Below are positions 5,370 to 14,200 of a stretch of DNA of 26,006 nt, piece by piece. The DNA is taken from IMG/VR virus record IMGVR_UViG_3300044546_000642, positions 1 through 26,006 of that record. The stretch is one strand, 5' to 3'. A model generated the notes under the pieces. It did no database searches and had not been told where the DNA came from. It saw only the letters and a program-made list of their open reading frames with translations. This DNA comes from a virus. The translations under genes and the position numbers were made by a program. Position 1 is the stretch's first letter. Every line of letters starts with the position of its first letter.

Positions 5370-5663
5370 TTAGGAGACTTTAAGTTTTTGGACAGCCGCT
5401 TCTACCGTGTAGCGAAGGAGGCTTTCTGAAGCATTGATTCCACGGCTAACAGCCGCTTCCCGAAGGGTGTTAATGGCTTCAGCACGCTTTTCCGCTCCGC
5501 TTTTATCAGTAGCAGCAAGAGCCGTAACTACTTCTAGGGCAATGGGTAGCAAAGCAGCGAGTCCTGTGGAAACAAGTTCCTGAAGGATCGGAAGGTAAAA
5601 GTTAAAAATGGAACTTGTGATTCCCATCAGTTTGGCGAGAAAGTTTTTCATATTGGTAATCAT
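5370..5663 (-). CDS. Membrane-associated protein, possible holin, 97 aa
   Basis: The ATG at 5663 overlaps the TerL stop (ATGA). Residues about 8-50 are hydrophobic (FYLPILQELVSTGLAALLPIALEVVTALAA), followed by a charged helical tail (SGAEKRAEAINTLREAA) ending AAVQKLKVS. The layout of a membrane N-terminus plus helical cytoplasmic tail resembles LL-H-type phage holins, but the match is by eye. It is translationally coupled to TerL and is the first gene of the lysis cassette. It could also be a virion-associated or packaging-related membrane protein. Confidence 0.5.
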   Translation of the reverse strand: MITNMKNFLAKLMGITSSIFNFYLPILQELVSTGLAALLPIALEVVTALAATDKSGAEKRAEAINTLREAAVSRGINASESLLRYTVEAAVQKLKVS

Positions 5664-7354
5664 ATTACGTTGGTGTAGCTGCTAATCCAAGTTTTTTCTT
5701 TTGGTTTATTTCCAAAAACTGAATCCATAAAGTTTCTAAGCTCTTCGTCCACCCTTGCATCCTTGGAATCTTGAACGGCTCGGTCAACGTCTCGGCCCAT
5801 TTGCTCTGTCCAGTAGGCTACAGCAATGGCTAGGGCATCCAAGCGGTCATCCTGACCCAAAGCACCACGATCCTTGGTGACACGGCTTAGCTGGTAGAAA
5901 AGCTGGTATCTCAGTGCCATATCTTGTGGTAGGTGCTGGTTTCCACGGTAGTCAGTTTCGATAAGCTTTTTATCGACAACAAGACGGTGCTGGTTAAGAA
6001 CTGGTTCCAAGGTGTCGATAATACGTAACTCCTTCTGTTTACTGTGCTTAACCTCCTCAACTGTACATGGATACAGTTTTCCTAGCACTGGCTTGAGAAG
6101 CTGCCCGAACATACCTCCACCGTAGTTTTCTTCGATAATGATTTTTGTTACGTTTTGGCGTTTGGCTATGATTGCAAGAGCTTTAAGGGTGTCTTCAGTG
6201 TAGCCGCTAGTAAAGCCACCAGACTCCATCAGGAACAGCATTCCGTGGAGGAACTTGATAACACAGTATGCAGTTTCGTCCCTGCCCCTACCTGATGGGT
6301 CAATGGACATAATGCTTCCTTCAAACGGCAACCACTCCTCTTTACTGACAAACATGGGACTGTGGTAGCGATCCCCGCTCAGTCCGACACAGGGGAGGTC
6401 ATCAATGACGTAATCAGGGGAACCAGCCCAAGCTACCTTCTGGGGAGCAAGCTGTGGATTAAGGGACATTACGCACAAATCGCTAAGCTTCAATGGGTAA
6501 CGCTCAATATCGGCAAGGCTAGTGTCTAGCATGAACTGAAGCTGGAAACCACTCCTGCCGTAACTGGCTTCACGCTCCATAAGGTCAAGGTCACTGAAGC
6601 GTTTAGGGTCAGTGGTCTTTCCGGATTGCAGTGGGTCTTTTTCCAAGACCTCAGTAATCATGGGAGCCAACTTTTCTCCGTAGCTTATTATCTTATTTTC
6701 ATCTGGAAACCTAGCAGGCCAAACACGGCACACATAGCCTCGCTCTTGGAGCTTGTTGTAAAGAGACTCTTCGCACTGTGGGGTTCCAAGGAACATGATC
6801 TTGCCGTCTGGTTTCAGCACGGCTTCAAACTCCTTAACCGCTTCGCCAATACGATCCCGCATTCCCTGAGTCATGGAGTTGTTGGCACTTTCTACGTCAT
6901 CGGCAATAATGATGTCGGCGCGACTTCCGGTAATCATTCCGGTAATACCTACTGACTTAACAGAGGCACTGTGAGCCGCACCTGATGTGCCTACGTCAAA
7001 GGCAATCTTACTGCTTCGCTGATCCTCGCTTGGCTTGAGGTGCTGGAGGATTGGCATCTCCGAGATAAGTCGGAGGGTAAAGGTGCTAAAGTCATCGGCA
7101 CGAGCTTTGGAAGCTGATACGACCAAGAACTTTAGTTCAGGATTTAGAAGAAGCTGGTGACAAACGAACGCACTAGTGACGTAGCTCTTACCAACGCCAC
7201 GAAAAGCTTCGATAATAGATCGTTTCGGCGCATTTTGAATGAAGTCCGCAATATCATATTGGATCGGTGTCGGGGCTGGTAAGTTAAGGTGTTTCCAGCA
7301 GACAAAGAGGAAGTTTCGGAAATCATGGAGACGAGGATCAATTGATACGTTCAC
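5660..7354 (-). CDS. terL: Terminase large subunit (T7 gp19-like)
   Basis: 564 aa from GTG at 7354 (T7 gp19 is 586). This start has AAGGAG upstream and gives MNVSIDPRLHDFRNFLF, which matches the usual start of T7-type large terminases; a TTG at 7396 would add 14 residues inside the upstream gene. Visible motifs: IQYDIADF near 31-38, Walker A FRGVGKS at 51-57, Walker B IIIADDVE at 148-154, then the nuclease domain with SIDPSGRGRDET, IIIEENYGG and DDRLDALAIAVAYW acidic residues. It packages DNA at the portal, using ATP, and cuts the concatemer. It overlaps the methyltransferase gene by 17 nt and the next membrane gene by 4 nt. Confidence 0.95.
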   Translation of the reverse strand: MNVSIDPRLHDFRNFLFVCWKHLNLPAPTPIQYDIADFIQNAPKRSIIEAFRGVGKSYVTSAFVCHQLLLNPELKFLVVSASKARADDFSTFTLRLISEMPILQHLKPSEDQRSSKIAFDVGTSGAAHSASVKSVGITGMITGSRADIIIADDVESANNSMTQGMRDRIGEAVKEFEAVLKPDGKIMFLGTPQCEESLYNKLQERGYVCRVWPARFPDENKIISYGEKLAPMITEVLEKDPLQSGKTTDPKRFSDLDLMEREASYGRSGFQLQFMLDTSLADIERYPLKLSDLCVMSLNPQLAPQKVAWAGSPDYVIDDLPCVGLSGDRYHSPMFVSKEEWLPFEGSIMSIDPSGRGRDETAYCVIKFLHGMLFLMESGGFTSGYTEDTLKALAIIAKRQNVTKIIIEENYGGGMFGQLLKPVLGKLYPCTVEEVKHSKQKELRIIDTLEPVLNQHRLVVDKKLIETDYRGNQHLPQDMALRYQLFYQLSRVTKDRGALGQDDRLDALAIAVAYWTEQMGRDVDRAVQDSKDARVDEELRNFMDSVFGNKPKEKTWISSYTNVI

Positions 7355-7970
7355 AGAGTATGGTTTCTCCTTCAGGGCCAGTACTGAACCGCACAATGTA
7401 CTTGTTCAGGTTGAGCCAGTTAAAAATCTGTTCGCAATGGGGATGTCCCTTCCAGATTTCCACACTAAGCAACTGAGGACGGCTTACCATATCGTCAAGC
7501 ACGGCCCATTCCATCCCTTCGCAGTCCAAGACCATTGCATCAATCTTTCCATCGTCGATCTGAGAGAAAGGAATAAGCTCAACATCGACAGAATCTCCGT
7601 TTGATGGGGTTGGTGACCAAGTTCCATCAATGTAGCTTGATCCGTTGTTCATCTTGAGATTAAACTTCCCATCGCACTGTCCTTTAAAGCCGACAGCCTT
7701 TTTGATAAGCTTAACTTCAGGCATTCCCTCTTTTTCTGGCATTTCAATAGGAACAGCAGCCGCCATGATGGGGTTTGGTTCAACAAGAATCATCTTATCG
7801 ACCAGATTTTTGTGGTAAACGTCAGGAGCAGCACTAATGTCCATCGGCCCAACACCACATTCGCAAAACGTCCGAAAACGGTTTTTACTGGGATTGATTT
7901 CTCTAATAAGGCTCATTAGATAAGAAATATCTGAGAACCACCGAATTTGTCTTACGTGATTTAAGTTCAT
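7338..7970 (-). CDS. FkbM-like SAM-dependent methyltransferase
   Basis: 210 aa with a class I methyltransferase layout: a glycine motif ECGVGP at 37-42, an acidic strand end ILVEPNP at 61-67, and VLDCEGMEWAVL at 147-158, which matches the FkbM D-x-E-G-x-E signature. FkbM enzymes commonly O-methylate sugars. The gene overlaps the glycosyltransferase stop by 4 nt (ATGA) and TerL by 17 nt, so it is co-translated with both. With the glycosyltransferase it could modify a host surface glycan, for example to block superinfection, or decorate a virion part. The acceptor is not evident. Confidence 0.75.
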   Translation of the reverse strand: MNLNHVRQIRWFSDISYLMSLIREINPSKNRFRTFCECGVGPMDISAAPDVYHKNLVDKMILVEPNPIMAAAVPIEMPEKEGMPEVKLIKKAVGFKGQCDGKFNLKMNNGSSYIDGTWSPTPSNGDSVDVELIPFSQIDDGKIDAMVLDCEGMEWAVLDDMVSRPQLLSVEIWKGHPHCEQIFNWLNLNKYIVRFSTGPEGETILCERIN

Positions 7971-9031
7971 AGGATTGTTTTTACTTTGTTAAGGACTCTT
8001 TCTGGATCAATGGTTCTCAAGACTTCGCATTCCAGTGTTTTAGAACACGGTTTGTCGTGAGGAAGTAACCCATTTTTGTTGTTGGAATGATGAAAACACG
8101 GAGCGCACTCACCGACAGCTTGAAAACACCACACTGATTTAAAGTAGCTGGTGCGGTACTGCCACTTGAACGGCCCATACAAACCTAATGCGGGGATGTT
8201 CATAGCTCCAGCAAAATGAATACTGCTGGAATCCGGCCCAATAATTAAATCGCAAGTTTTGAGAAATGATACGCTTTCCTCCCAAGAAAGTCCTGACTCA
8301 GAAAGGTTTATCAGGTTTGGGTTCTTGTCAGCAATGGCTATTGAATCGGGTTCCCCCAAAAGAACAACTTCGTACCCATCCCTGAGAAGCATTGTCACCA
8401 AAAGACATGAGTTTTGGTGAGGATAACACCTGACAGGGCTAGACGCACGCCACTGGTAACCGATCCGCTTGACTCCTTGTTTCTTCGGCCAGCGGGTGTG
8501 CATCAAGCTAACTTGATCTTCGTTTGGGACGTAAATAAGGTCTTTTTTGATTTGTTCGACATTCGGGAGAGGGATACCAGCCTTCCAAAACATAGCGTCC
8601 ACAGCATGAAAACCGTTACTGTGCTCCACAGCACCTTCAAGGTTGATGACTTTGGCGTATTCCGGAACATCCGCAACCTTGAGGGGAAAATTCAGAACAA
8701 CATCCACAGCAGGGCAGTTCTTGGCAACAAAATGATAAGAACTGTGGCAAGCAAGGTGCAGTTTACAGTCAGGCCAGCGGCGTTTGATTTCCTGAAGGAA
8801 GGGGAAACAGAACAAAATGTCTCCTGCTCCTCCAGCCCTAGTTACTAAGATGTTTGTTTTGGAGTGGTTGTAAGTGGAATCAAAAGGCTGGAACTCCACA
8901 CCGTCAACACGCACGTTTCCATCAGTTTTAGCTGCGTAAAACGCAACTTGTTGTCCTTCAACCCAATACGCAGTATCAGGCTCAAGCTCTTGTCCACCGG
9001 ACACAGGTTCAAAAAAAGTAAGAAGTCTCAT
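7967..9031 (-). CDS. Glycosyltransferase family 9 (heptosyltransferase-like)
   Basis: 354 aa from ATG at 9031, chosen because AGAGGA lies just upstream; a TTG 7 codons earlier is less likely. Residues 1-57 form a small beta-rich extension with no known family. The GT9/GT-B core begins at NILVTRAGGAGD (60-71), the loop typical of ADP-heptose:LPS heptosyltransferases. The sugar-nucleotide region shows DLIIGPDSSSIHFAGAM at about 261-277, then LGLYGPF. A Cys-rich segment (GECAPCFHH...PCSKTLEC) follows. GT9 enzymes add heptose-type sugars to LPS core at the inner membrane. It sits between HNH and FkbM, splitting TerS from TerL. A cell-surface target in a Gram-negative host is inferred. Confidence 0.85.
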   Translation of the reverse strand: MRLLTFFEPVSGGQELEPDTAYWVEGQQVAFYAAKTDGNVRVDGVEFQPFDSTYNHSKTNILVTRAGGAGDILFCFPFLQEIKRRWPDCKLHLACHSSYHFVAKNCPAVDVVLNFPLKVADVPEYAKVINLEGAVEHSNGFHAVDAMFWKAGIPLPNVEQIKKDLIYVPNEDQVSLMHTRWPKKQGVKRIGYQWRASSPVRCYPHQNSCLLVTMLLRDGYEVVLLGEPDSIAIADKNPNLINLSESGLSWEESVSFLKTCDLIIGPDSSSIHFAGAMNIPALGLYGPFKWQYRTSYFKSVWCFQAVGECAPCFHHSNNKNGLLPHDKPCSKTLECEVLRTIDPERVLNKVKTIL

Positions 9032-9065
9032 TTGTCCTCTTTTTAAGCGCAATCAGCGCGGGTTG

Positions 9066-9299
9066 TCAAAAAGATTTATCGCCTCGGTTAGCTTTTACGG
9101 AACGGATTCGGAGGTTCTTCATGCCGTTGCCCCCACCCTTTTTCATGGGGTGCTTGTGGTCAACATCCTTACCCTTCAGTTTGGCTTTGCCGTGCTTCTT
9201 GATCATCAAACGACGAGCTTTGTTCCGATTTGAGCGGTTTTTCCGCTGGCTCGGCTTGCTGTGGTATTCCCGATATTCTTCTGAGTAGTCTCTAGCCAT
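9066..9299 (-). CDS. HNH endonuclease (packaging-associated)
   Basis: 77 aa from ATG at 9299, which overlaps the TerS stop by 8 nt; an in-frame extension upstream lies inside TerS and is unlikely. Very basic N-terminus (KARRLMIKKHGKAKLKG), then the beta-beta-alpha metal core: DVDHKHP with Asp47-His48, GNGMKNLRI with Asn62, and KANRG with Asn71. This is the compact H-N-N variant common beside phage terminases. HNH proteins next to terminase genes help terminase cut DNA during packaging in HK97-type phages; a similar job here is inferred. There is no intron or free-standing homing context. Confidence 0.8.
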   Translation of the reverse strand: MARDYSEEYREYHSKPSQRKNRSNRNKARRLMIKKHGKAKLKGKDVDHKHPMKKGGGNGMKNLRIRSVKANRGDKSF

Positions 9300-9507
9300 T
9301 TGCGACTTTTTTATCTTCAAACGGAAGAACCAAGGCAAGCTTTTTAGCGGGGTGCTCTGCTTGTGGGACAACCGTGATGTTGTTGTCTTTGAGAAGCTGA
9401 CGAGCCACGTTTAGATCAGCGGCCCCTGCTTCTCCTGAGTTAATGCGATCCAGAAGCTCTTGAGCTAGGGTGGTGGATAGTTTCTCCAATACTTCTTCTT
9501 TATTCAT
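9292..9507 (-). CDS. terS: Terminase small subunit (T7 gp18-like)
   Basis: 71 aa from ATG at 9507 (T7 gp18 is 89). It starts MNKEEVLEKLSTTLAQELLDRI, then SGEAGAADLNVARQLLKDNNI and ends with LPFEDKKVANG. The two helical blocks joined by SGEA and the Leu-Pro-Phe-Glu end fit small terminases of T7-like marine and freshwater phages. It binds DNA and regulates TerL. The position after the tail fibre matches T7 gene 18. An in-frame upstream extension overlaps the previous gene and was not used. No SD. Confidence 0.75.
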   Translation of the reverse strand: MNKEEVLEKLSTTLAQELLDRINSGEAGAADLNVARQLLKDNNITVVPQAEHPAKKLALVLPFEDKKVANG

Positions 9508-9514
9508 GTGTTTT

Positions 9515-9730
9515 CTATCCAAAAAGTTTGTTTTTAACAACTTCAACAAGCAGGGCAGCACCCGATCCTACAGCAGCAGCCGCACCTAGGAAGTAGCTTT
9601 TGTGGTGCTCCAAGTCGCGTAGACGGCTATCGTGCGTGTCTAGCTTAACGTGCAGAGACTTGTGGTTCTCCAGAAGTGTGTCCACTTTGGATTCCAGCCG
9701 TCCTATGCTTCTGTTAAGTTCCTCACTCAC
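9515..9730 (-). CDS. Coiled-coil plus C-terminal membrane span protein (gp17.5 position)
   Basis: 71 aa from GTG at 9730. Residues 1-45 have heptad spacing (IGRLESKVDTLLENHKSLHVKL), and 47-66 are a hydrophobic span (YFLGAAAAVGSGAALLVEVV) with a short KNKLFG tail. The layout resembles XhlA-type haemolysin/holin-associated proteins. Between tail fibre and TerS it takes the place of T7 holin gene 17.5, so it is one of several holin candidates. It starts 8 nt after the tail fibre stop, with no clear SD. Confidence 0.62.
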   Translation of the reverse strand: MSEELNRSIGRLESKVDTLLENHKSLHVKLDTHDSRLRDLEHHKSYFLGAAAAVGSGAALLVEVVKNKLFG

Positions 9731-9738
9731 TGGCGTTT

Positions 9739-11211
9739 TTATTCGTAGGCAAGAGAGATTTCTCCGGCATCAAACGTGGTAGCGGGGCCGACAGTTGTAA
9801 CTCGCACCTGTGTTAGTACACTGGAAATTATCTTGGCCCCAGAACTAGAGCAAGCGCGTGCAGTTGTAGTTGAGCCTAAGTTACCCGAATGAACCCAAGT
9901 ATTTCCAGCAAGTCTACTTAATGTAGACGATCCATAAAAAAGGTTTGGGTTTGGTGCAACAGTACTACTAATTAAAAACCCAGTGTTTATCTGGTTAGAG
10001 CTTGCGGCTGGTACGCTATTGGTTATTCCAGAAATGCTTTGGTATCCGCTAACTTCAAAACCACTAGCAGTTCCAAGTTGTATAATTATATCAGTGTCTA
10101 CCAGTGTTGAAAGTCCGTTAATGTACACGTATACTCGGTTAGCCCAATCCGGTATTCCTGTAAAAACAACGGCAGCTAGTGGGCTGGCTACTTGATTACC
10201 AAGAAGCGAGTATTTTTGTTCAAGCTTTGCTGGAACGATGCTACCAGCCGCAATAACACTAGTGGGGAGCGTTCCTATTAGCTTTGCCGCATCAACTCCG
10301 TTTGCAATTTTGGCGTTGGTAACAGCGTCTGTGTTAATACTTGCTGCGGTTACGCATAAATTTGGAAGTGTCAAAGTTTTATCGGACAAATCCAAAGTAG
10401 AAGCTAGTTTGATAGGCGTTACAGCACCAGTAAGTATTTTGACACTAGTTATAGCATTAGCTAGTATCTTGGCACTAGTTACAGCATTAGTCTGAAGGGA
10501 AATTTCTCCAACGGAGTTTTCTACGGTCATCCGTGGATACCCAAGAAGAACGACCACAATAGAACTTGCGTTAACTGGAGCAGTAGCAAACGTAAGGGTG
10601 TCAGGAGTTACAGTATAGAGGGCTGGATCACGAACCACACCGTTAACTGTTACCAAGTAGTAAGTGGACGAAATAAGCGTAGCTCCAGTAATAGCAAAAA
10701 CGACAGCCGTTCCATTTCCAGTAAAGGCCCATCGGGTTGTGGGAGCAGCAACACCATAAGTGGCAAAGTTGTTTGCTGTCTGATCTACGTAGCTTTTGTT
10801 TGTGGCATCGTTGTTTTCTACAGGAGCCGGAAGAGACTGAATACGAGTGAAATTAGCTTCCCAGTTACCGAGACTGTTCTTGACCATCGAAACGTCATTA
10901 ATGTCGCGGCTTTCTTGGATCAGATAAAAGGCTTGCTTGCTGTCAGTGTCTAGATCGACTTCGTTTAGCCTAGCACCATCTACGTAGTCAACAAGTCGCG
11001 CTGAGAAGTCAGTGATGCGGCGAACTCGGACAATCGTTCCGTTAGCGGGAGGGCTGACAAAAACCACGTTGTTCCCCACCACGCTCCATCCAGTAGTAAT
11101 CTCGGTAGATCCGTAGAACACCTTAACGTGAACGTCACGGATGCGGTCAAAGGGGATAGCAAAGGAAACAGCCGATCCGTTAGCGGTGTAGTCTTGAAAG
11201 GTAAGTGCCAT
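9739..11211 (-). CDS. Tail fibre protein with T7 gp17-type N-terminus
   Basis: 490 aa (T7 gp17 is 553). The N-terminus (1-105, MALTFQDYTANGSAVSFAIPF ... ARLNEVDLDTDSKQAFYLIQ) matches the T7 tail-fibre domain that docks on the tail tube. Residues about 155-225 form a second beta-rich unit. Residues about 235-335 carry loose repeats of the form AVTSAKIL/AITSVKIL/AVTPIKLA, likely a fibrous trimeric shaft. The last 145 residues have no known family and are the expected receptor-binding tip. A TTGACA promoter candidate is upstream. There is no chaperone or endosialidase signature. The tip is the part most likely to vary between relatives. Confidence 0.88.
   Translation of the reverse strand: MALTFQDYTANGSAVSFAIPFDRIRDVHVKVFYGSTEITTGWSVVGNNVVFVSPPANGTIVRVRRITDFSARLVDYVDGARLNEVDLDTDSKQAFYLIQESRDINDVSMVKNSLGNWEANFTRIQSLPAPVENNDATNKSYVDQTANNFATYGVAAPTTRWAFTGNGTAVVFAITGATLISSTYYLVTVNGVVRDPALYTVTPDTLTFATAPVNASSIVVVLLGYPRMTVENSVGEISLQTNAVTSAKILANAITSVKILTGAVTPIKLASTLDLSDKTLTLPNLCVTAASINTDAVTNAKIANGVDAAKLIGTLPTSVIAAGSIVPAKLEQKYSLLGNQVASPLAAVVFTGIPDWANRVYVYINGLSTLVDTDIIIQLGTASGFEVSGYQSISGITNSVPAASSNQINTGFLISSTVAPNPNLFYGSSTLSRLAGNTWVHSGNLGSTTTARACSSSGAKIISSVLTQVRVTTVGPATTFDAGEISLAYE
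10433..10490 (-). repeat. 30-nt tandem duplication in tail fibre shaft
   Basis: Two 28-nt copies (10433-10460 and 10463-10490) differ at 3 positions and are offset by 30 nt, so each encodes one 10-residue shaft repeat (A-V/I-T-S-x-K-I-L). In-frame unit gain or loss would change fibre length without a frameshift. Confidence 0.6.
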
Positions 11212-11220
11212 ATATTTAAA

Positions 11221-11248
11221 TATTTAGGGATTATTTACTTGGTGTCAA
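11221..11248 (-). promoter_or_regulatory. Possible promoter upstream of tail fibre
   Basis: On the minus strand TTGACA (11243-11248) is followed after 16 nt by TAAATA (11221-11226), directly before an AT-only stretch and the tail fibre ATG at 11211. The -35 is perfect but the -10 matches only three of six, and it overlaps the stop of the upstream gene, so it may be chance. Confidence 0.28.
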
Positions 11249-14200
11249 TTCGGAAAATTTAAAGCGTCTTCCACTTGTTTACGGATTCCTTTGAGTCCTT
11301 CCCGCTTAACGCCACCCTTGAGGGCTTTATTGGTAATGTTTTTAACAAGAGAAGCTCGTTTAAACTCAGGATATTCTTCTTTGGTTAGCTCAAGAGCAGT
11401 GGAGCGATAAGTGGATATGTAACTCATAAGGAGCTTAGCTCTGGGGTTTTCTTCACCCTGAAGTATCTCATTTTCAAGGGATTGATACCCATCCGATTTG
11501 ATGACCATTTCAAGAGTGTCCCGCAAAGACATACCTTTTATTTTAATTTGTCCGATATTTTCCTGCCAGCGGTCATAAGCGTCTTGTCCCAGCTTAGGCA
11601 TGGTTTTTACCCCAAGGTTTTGATAAAGAAGACCCAAATCTGCTTCGTTTTCTTTTACGTCTTCAGCTTTAAGCAAATCTAAGAATTTCTGAGCAGAGAA
11701 ATCTCGTGTATCGTCAGAATCAGAAGCTAGTTTGGAAAAAAGCCCTCCTTTGTAAACAAAGCCACGAATGTCCCACCCTTTTCCGTCTTCAGTTCCGTAG
11801 TATTTTTCAGGACTAGAATAGTTCTGATTTAAGTTTAAAAGCTCCTCTATGATTGGATCGTTTTTAGTTGAGGAGACATAAAATGGGTTAAAATGATCAA
11901 CCAATGGGATTCCAGTAATTGCTGCATCAATGTCTTCTCCAAGCAAATTGTAAGCTTTCGGAAGATACATATCTTGTCCAAAAACAATTTCCCTTGTTGT
12001 TTCAGGCATACGACGAGCCATGTGCTGCGTGTAGCTATTAAGATCGTAAATAACCGGATCAGTGCTTTCCATGACAGGAGTAACCAATGAAGCACTTCTA
12101 CGTCCAAGGTAAGTAGTTAGTTTACGTCCGATGTCTCGTTGATCCTCGCTTACCCCTTTAAACAAATCTGACCATTGCTTGATGTTATTAAGGAACACTT
12201 TTTCTGTTAGCTGTGTCCCAACAACAAGACTAAGGATGCCAACCATATCGGCAGCATCTCTTTCATCATATTCCGGACGCTTCATGTAAGCAACAATGTC
12301 GGCAGAAGCCATTAAGAAAGCAGCGGTAGGCTCGTGAAGACGTTTAAACTCAAACAAGTAATGCTCTTCTGTTTCTCCATCTGGAGGGATAGCGTTAGGA
12401 TTATTTTTGATCTCTTCTTTTAGCCACCTTCCGATCCAAAAATCTTTAGGTATTTTAAAAGCGTAAGGAATGTTTCCTTTAGATAGCCATAATTTCCTTG
12501 ATTCTTTATTCTTAGGTCCGCCATCAGTCATTAAATTGTTAGCTCCACCCCAAAGTGCTAATGCGGTAAAAGCTGAGCCAGCAAGCTGTCTTCCGCGAGC
12601 CTGAGAAATTCGGAATGGATCCCCTGAAGCATAGGCTTCTGTGTATTCTTTTTGAATATTACGTAGAGACGTAAAGGGCTGCTTTCCTCCGCTAAAACGA
12701 ATACTTGCTGCTTTTTCAAGAAGAGCCGCAGTCGGTAGGTATCTTCCTGTCATTTTAAACAAATTTACAGGGGTCTGAACGAACAGGAAACCCAAAGACA
12801 ACCTAATCAAAGGATGGGCTTGCATGATTGCTTGGAACGACTTACCTATTGTGGGCTTTCCATTAAGCCTGTTTCCAAGCTCACTTTGATATGTAACTTG
12901 TCTAGCCCAATCATCAGCAAATTTAGCTAGTTCTCCCATTTCAGTATTAAACTTTTCGTCGGTTCTTTTAATTACCTCACCATAAGCATCTGCTCCAGTT
13001 ATCCCCTCAGATTCAACTTCCTTACGGACATCATCCATAATTCTGTCTCTGGTATACAGACGATTATTGCTGTCAATTAGAATATCAATTCTCTCGTTGA
13101 TGTAAGAATTTAAATCGTCACCCTTTAAACCTTTTTCTCTTCCTTCAATAAAAAGCTTAGTGTGGGCAGCAGCATAAGCGTTGCTTGCTTTTACAAAATC
13201 GTCAGCCGCAAGAATTGTTCTGTGAACGCTGCGAAATACTTCCCCAATAGCGTCTACAAAAACAGCACCCATTGGGTTTTTATTTGGGTCAATATTGTAA
13301 GTTTCAGAAGTAATCCAGCCCCTAGTTCTGTATTTACCCAGCTTTCCGTAAACAACACTAGCTGCTTTTTGACTCCAGCTTTTAGGATCTGTAATTCTTT
13401 GCCCTCTTTCAACAGGCATACCTCCACGGATTTCTTCAAGTTTAGAAGCGGCTTCTCCAAATTTAATCTCGCTGTTGCCTACAATGGAAGCAAATGCTTT
13501 TAAATTTGAATCAAATCTTTTTGTAGCATACTTAAAATAATTCAAGCTTGCTTCAACTGTTGCAAGTTCACGAATAACATCTTCATCTTTGGATTTTCCG
13601 AACAGCCGTTTAAGTGAGTTTACAACTACTCCGTAAGAACCAGACAAGGTTCCGTTTATTGGAGCTAGAACAGTTTCAGCAGCACCACCGATCACGTTAA
13701 TAATACTAGTATCAACCACACTCATTACTGATCCGGTCATAGCTTCTCCAAGCGAACCCACGGCAATGTCCATTTCAGACATATTAGCAATTCTAGCAAA
13801 CGCTTTGGGATTATCGCTTTTCAAAGCAAGAGAAATCATTCCCATAAGCTGCTCAGATTTATCTTTGGTAAGATTTTGAAAATCATCAATTCCTGCTTGT
13901 TTCATCAGTTTGTTGATAGTGGCGATGTTCCTGAATTTAGGATCCATATTACGGAAAGCGTGTCCCATCCGGCCCCAATTTCCCCTGATACGTTCGGCTG
14001 GTTTGAGAACCCGCTTAACTTCAAGAAAAAGAGACACAGCTTCAGCAAGAGCTTCTTCGCTGTTAGTAGCTCTTACTTTCTGTTCTGCCTTGCTTAAAGC
14101 TTCGATGGCTCTCTCGGTCATGTAACGAGCAGCAATTATTTGATAATTAAGTTCGTCTGAAGTTTTTGCACTACTACGCAGAGCCTCAATTCGTTCTTCA

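Noticed and set aside
8414-8848. 144-codon plus-strand frame
   Set aside because: Antisense to the glycosyltransferase with clear GT9 motifs; no SD, no recognisable product.
9041-9069. TTGACA-17-TTAAAA between HNH and glycosyltransferase genes
   Set aside because: The -10 is poor and overlaps the SD region of the glycosyltransferase, so a transcript would have almost no leader; the TTGACA is explained by the end of the HNH gene.
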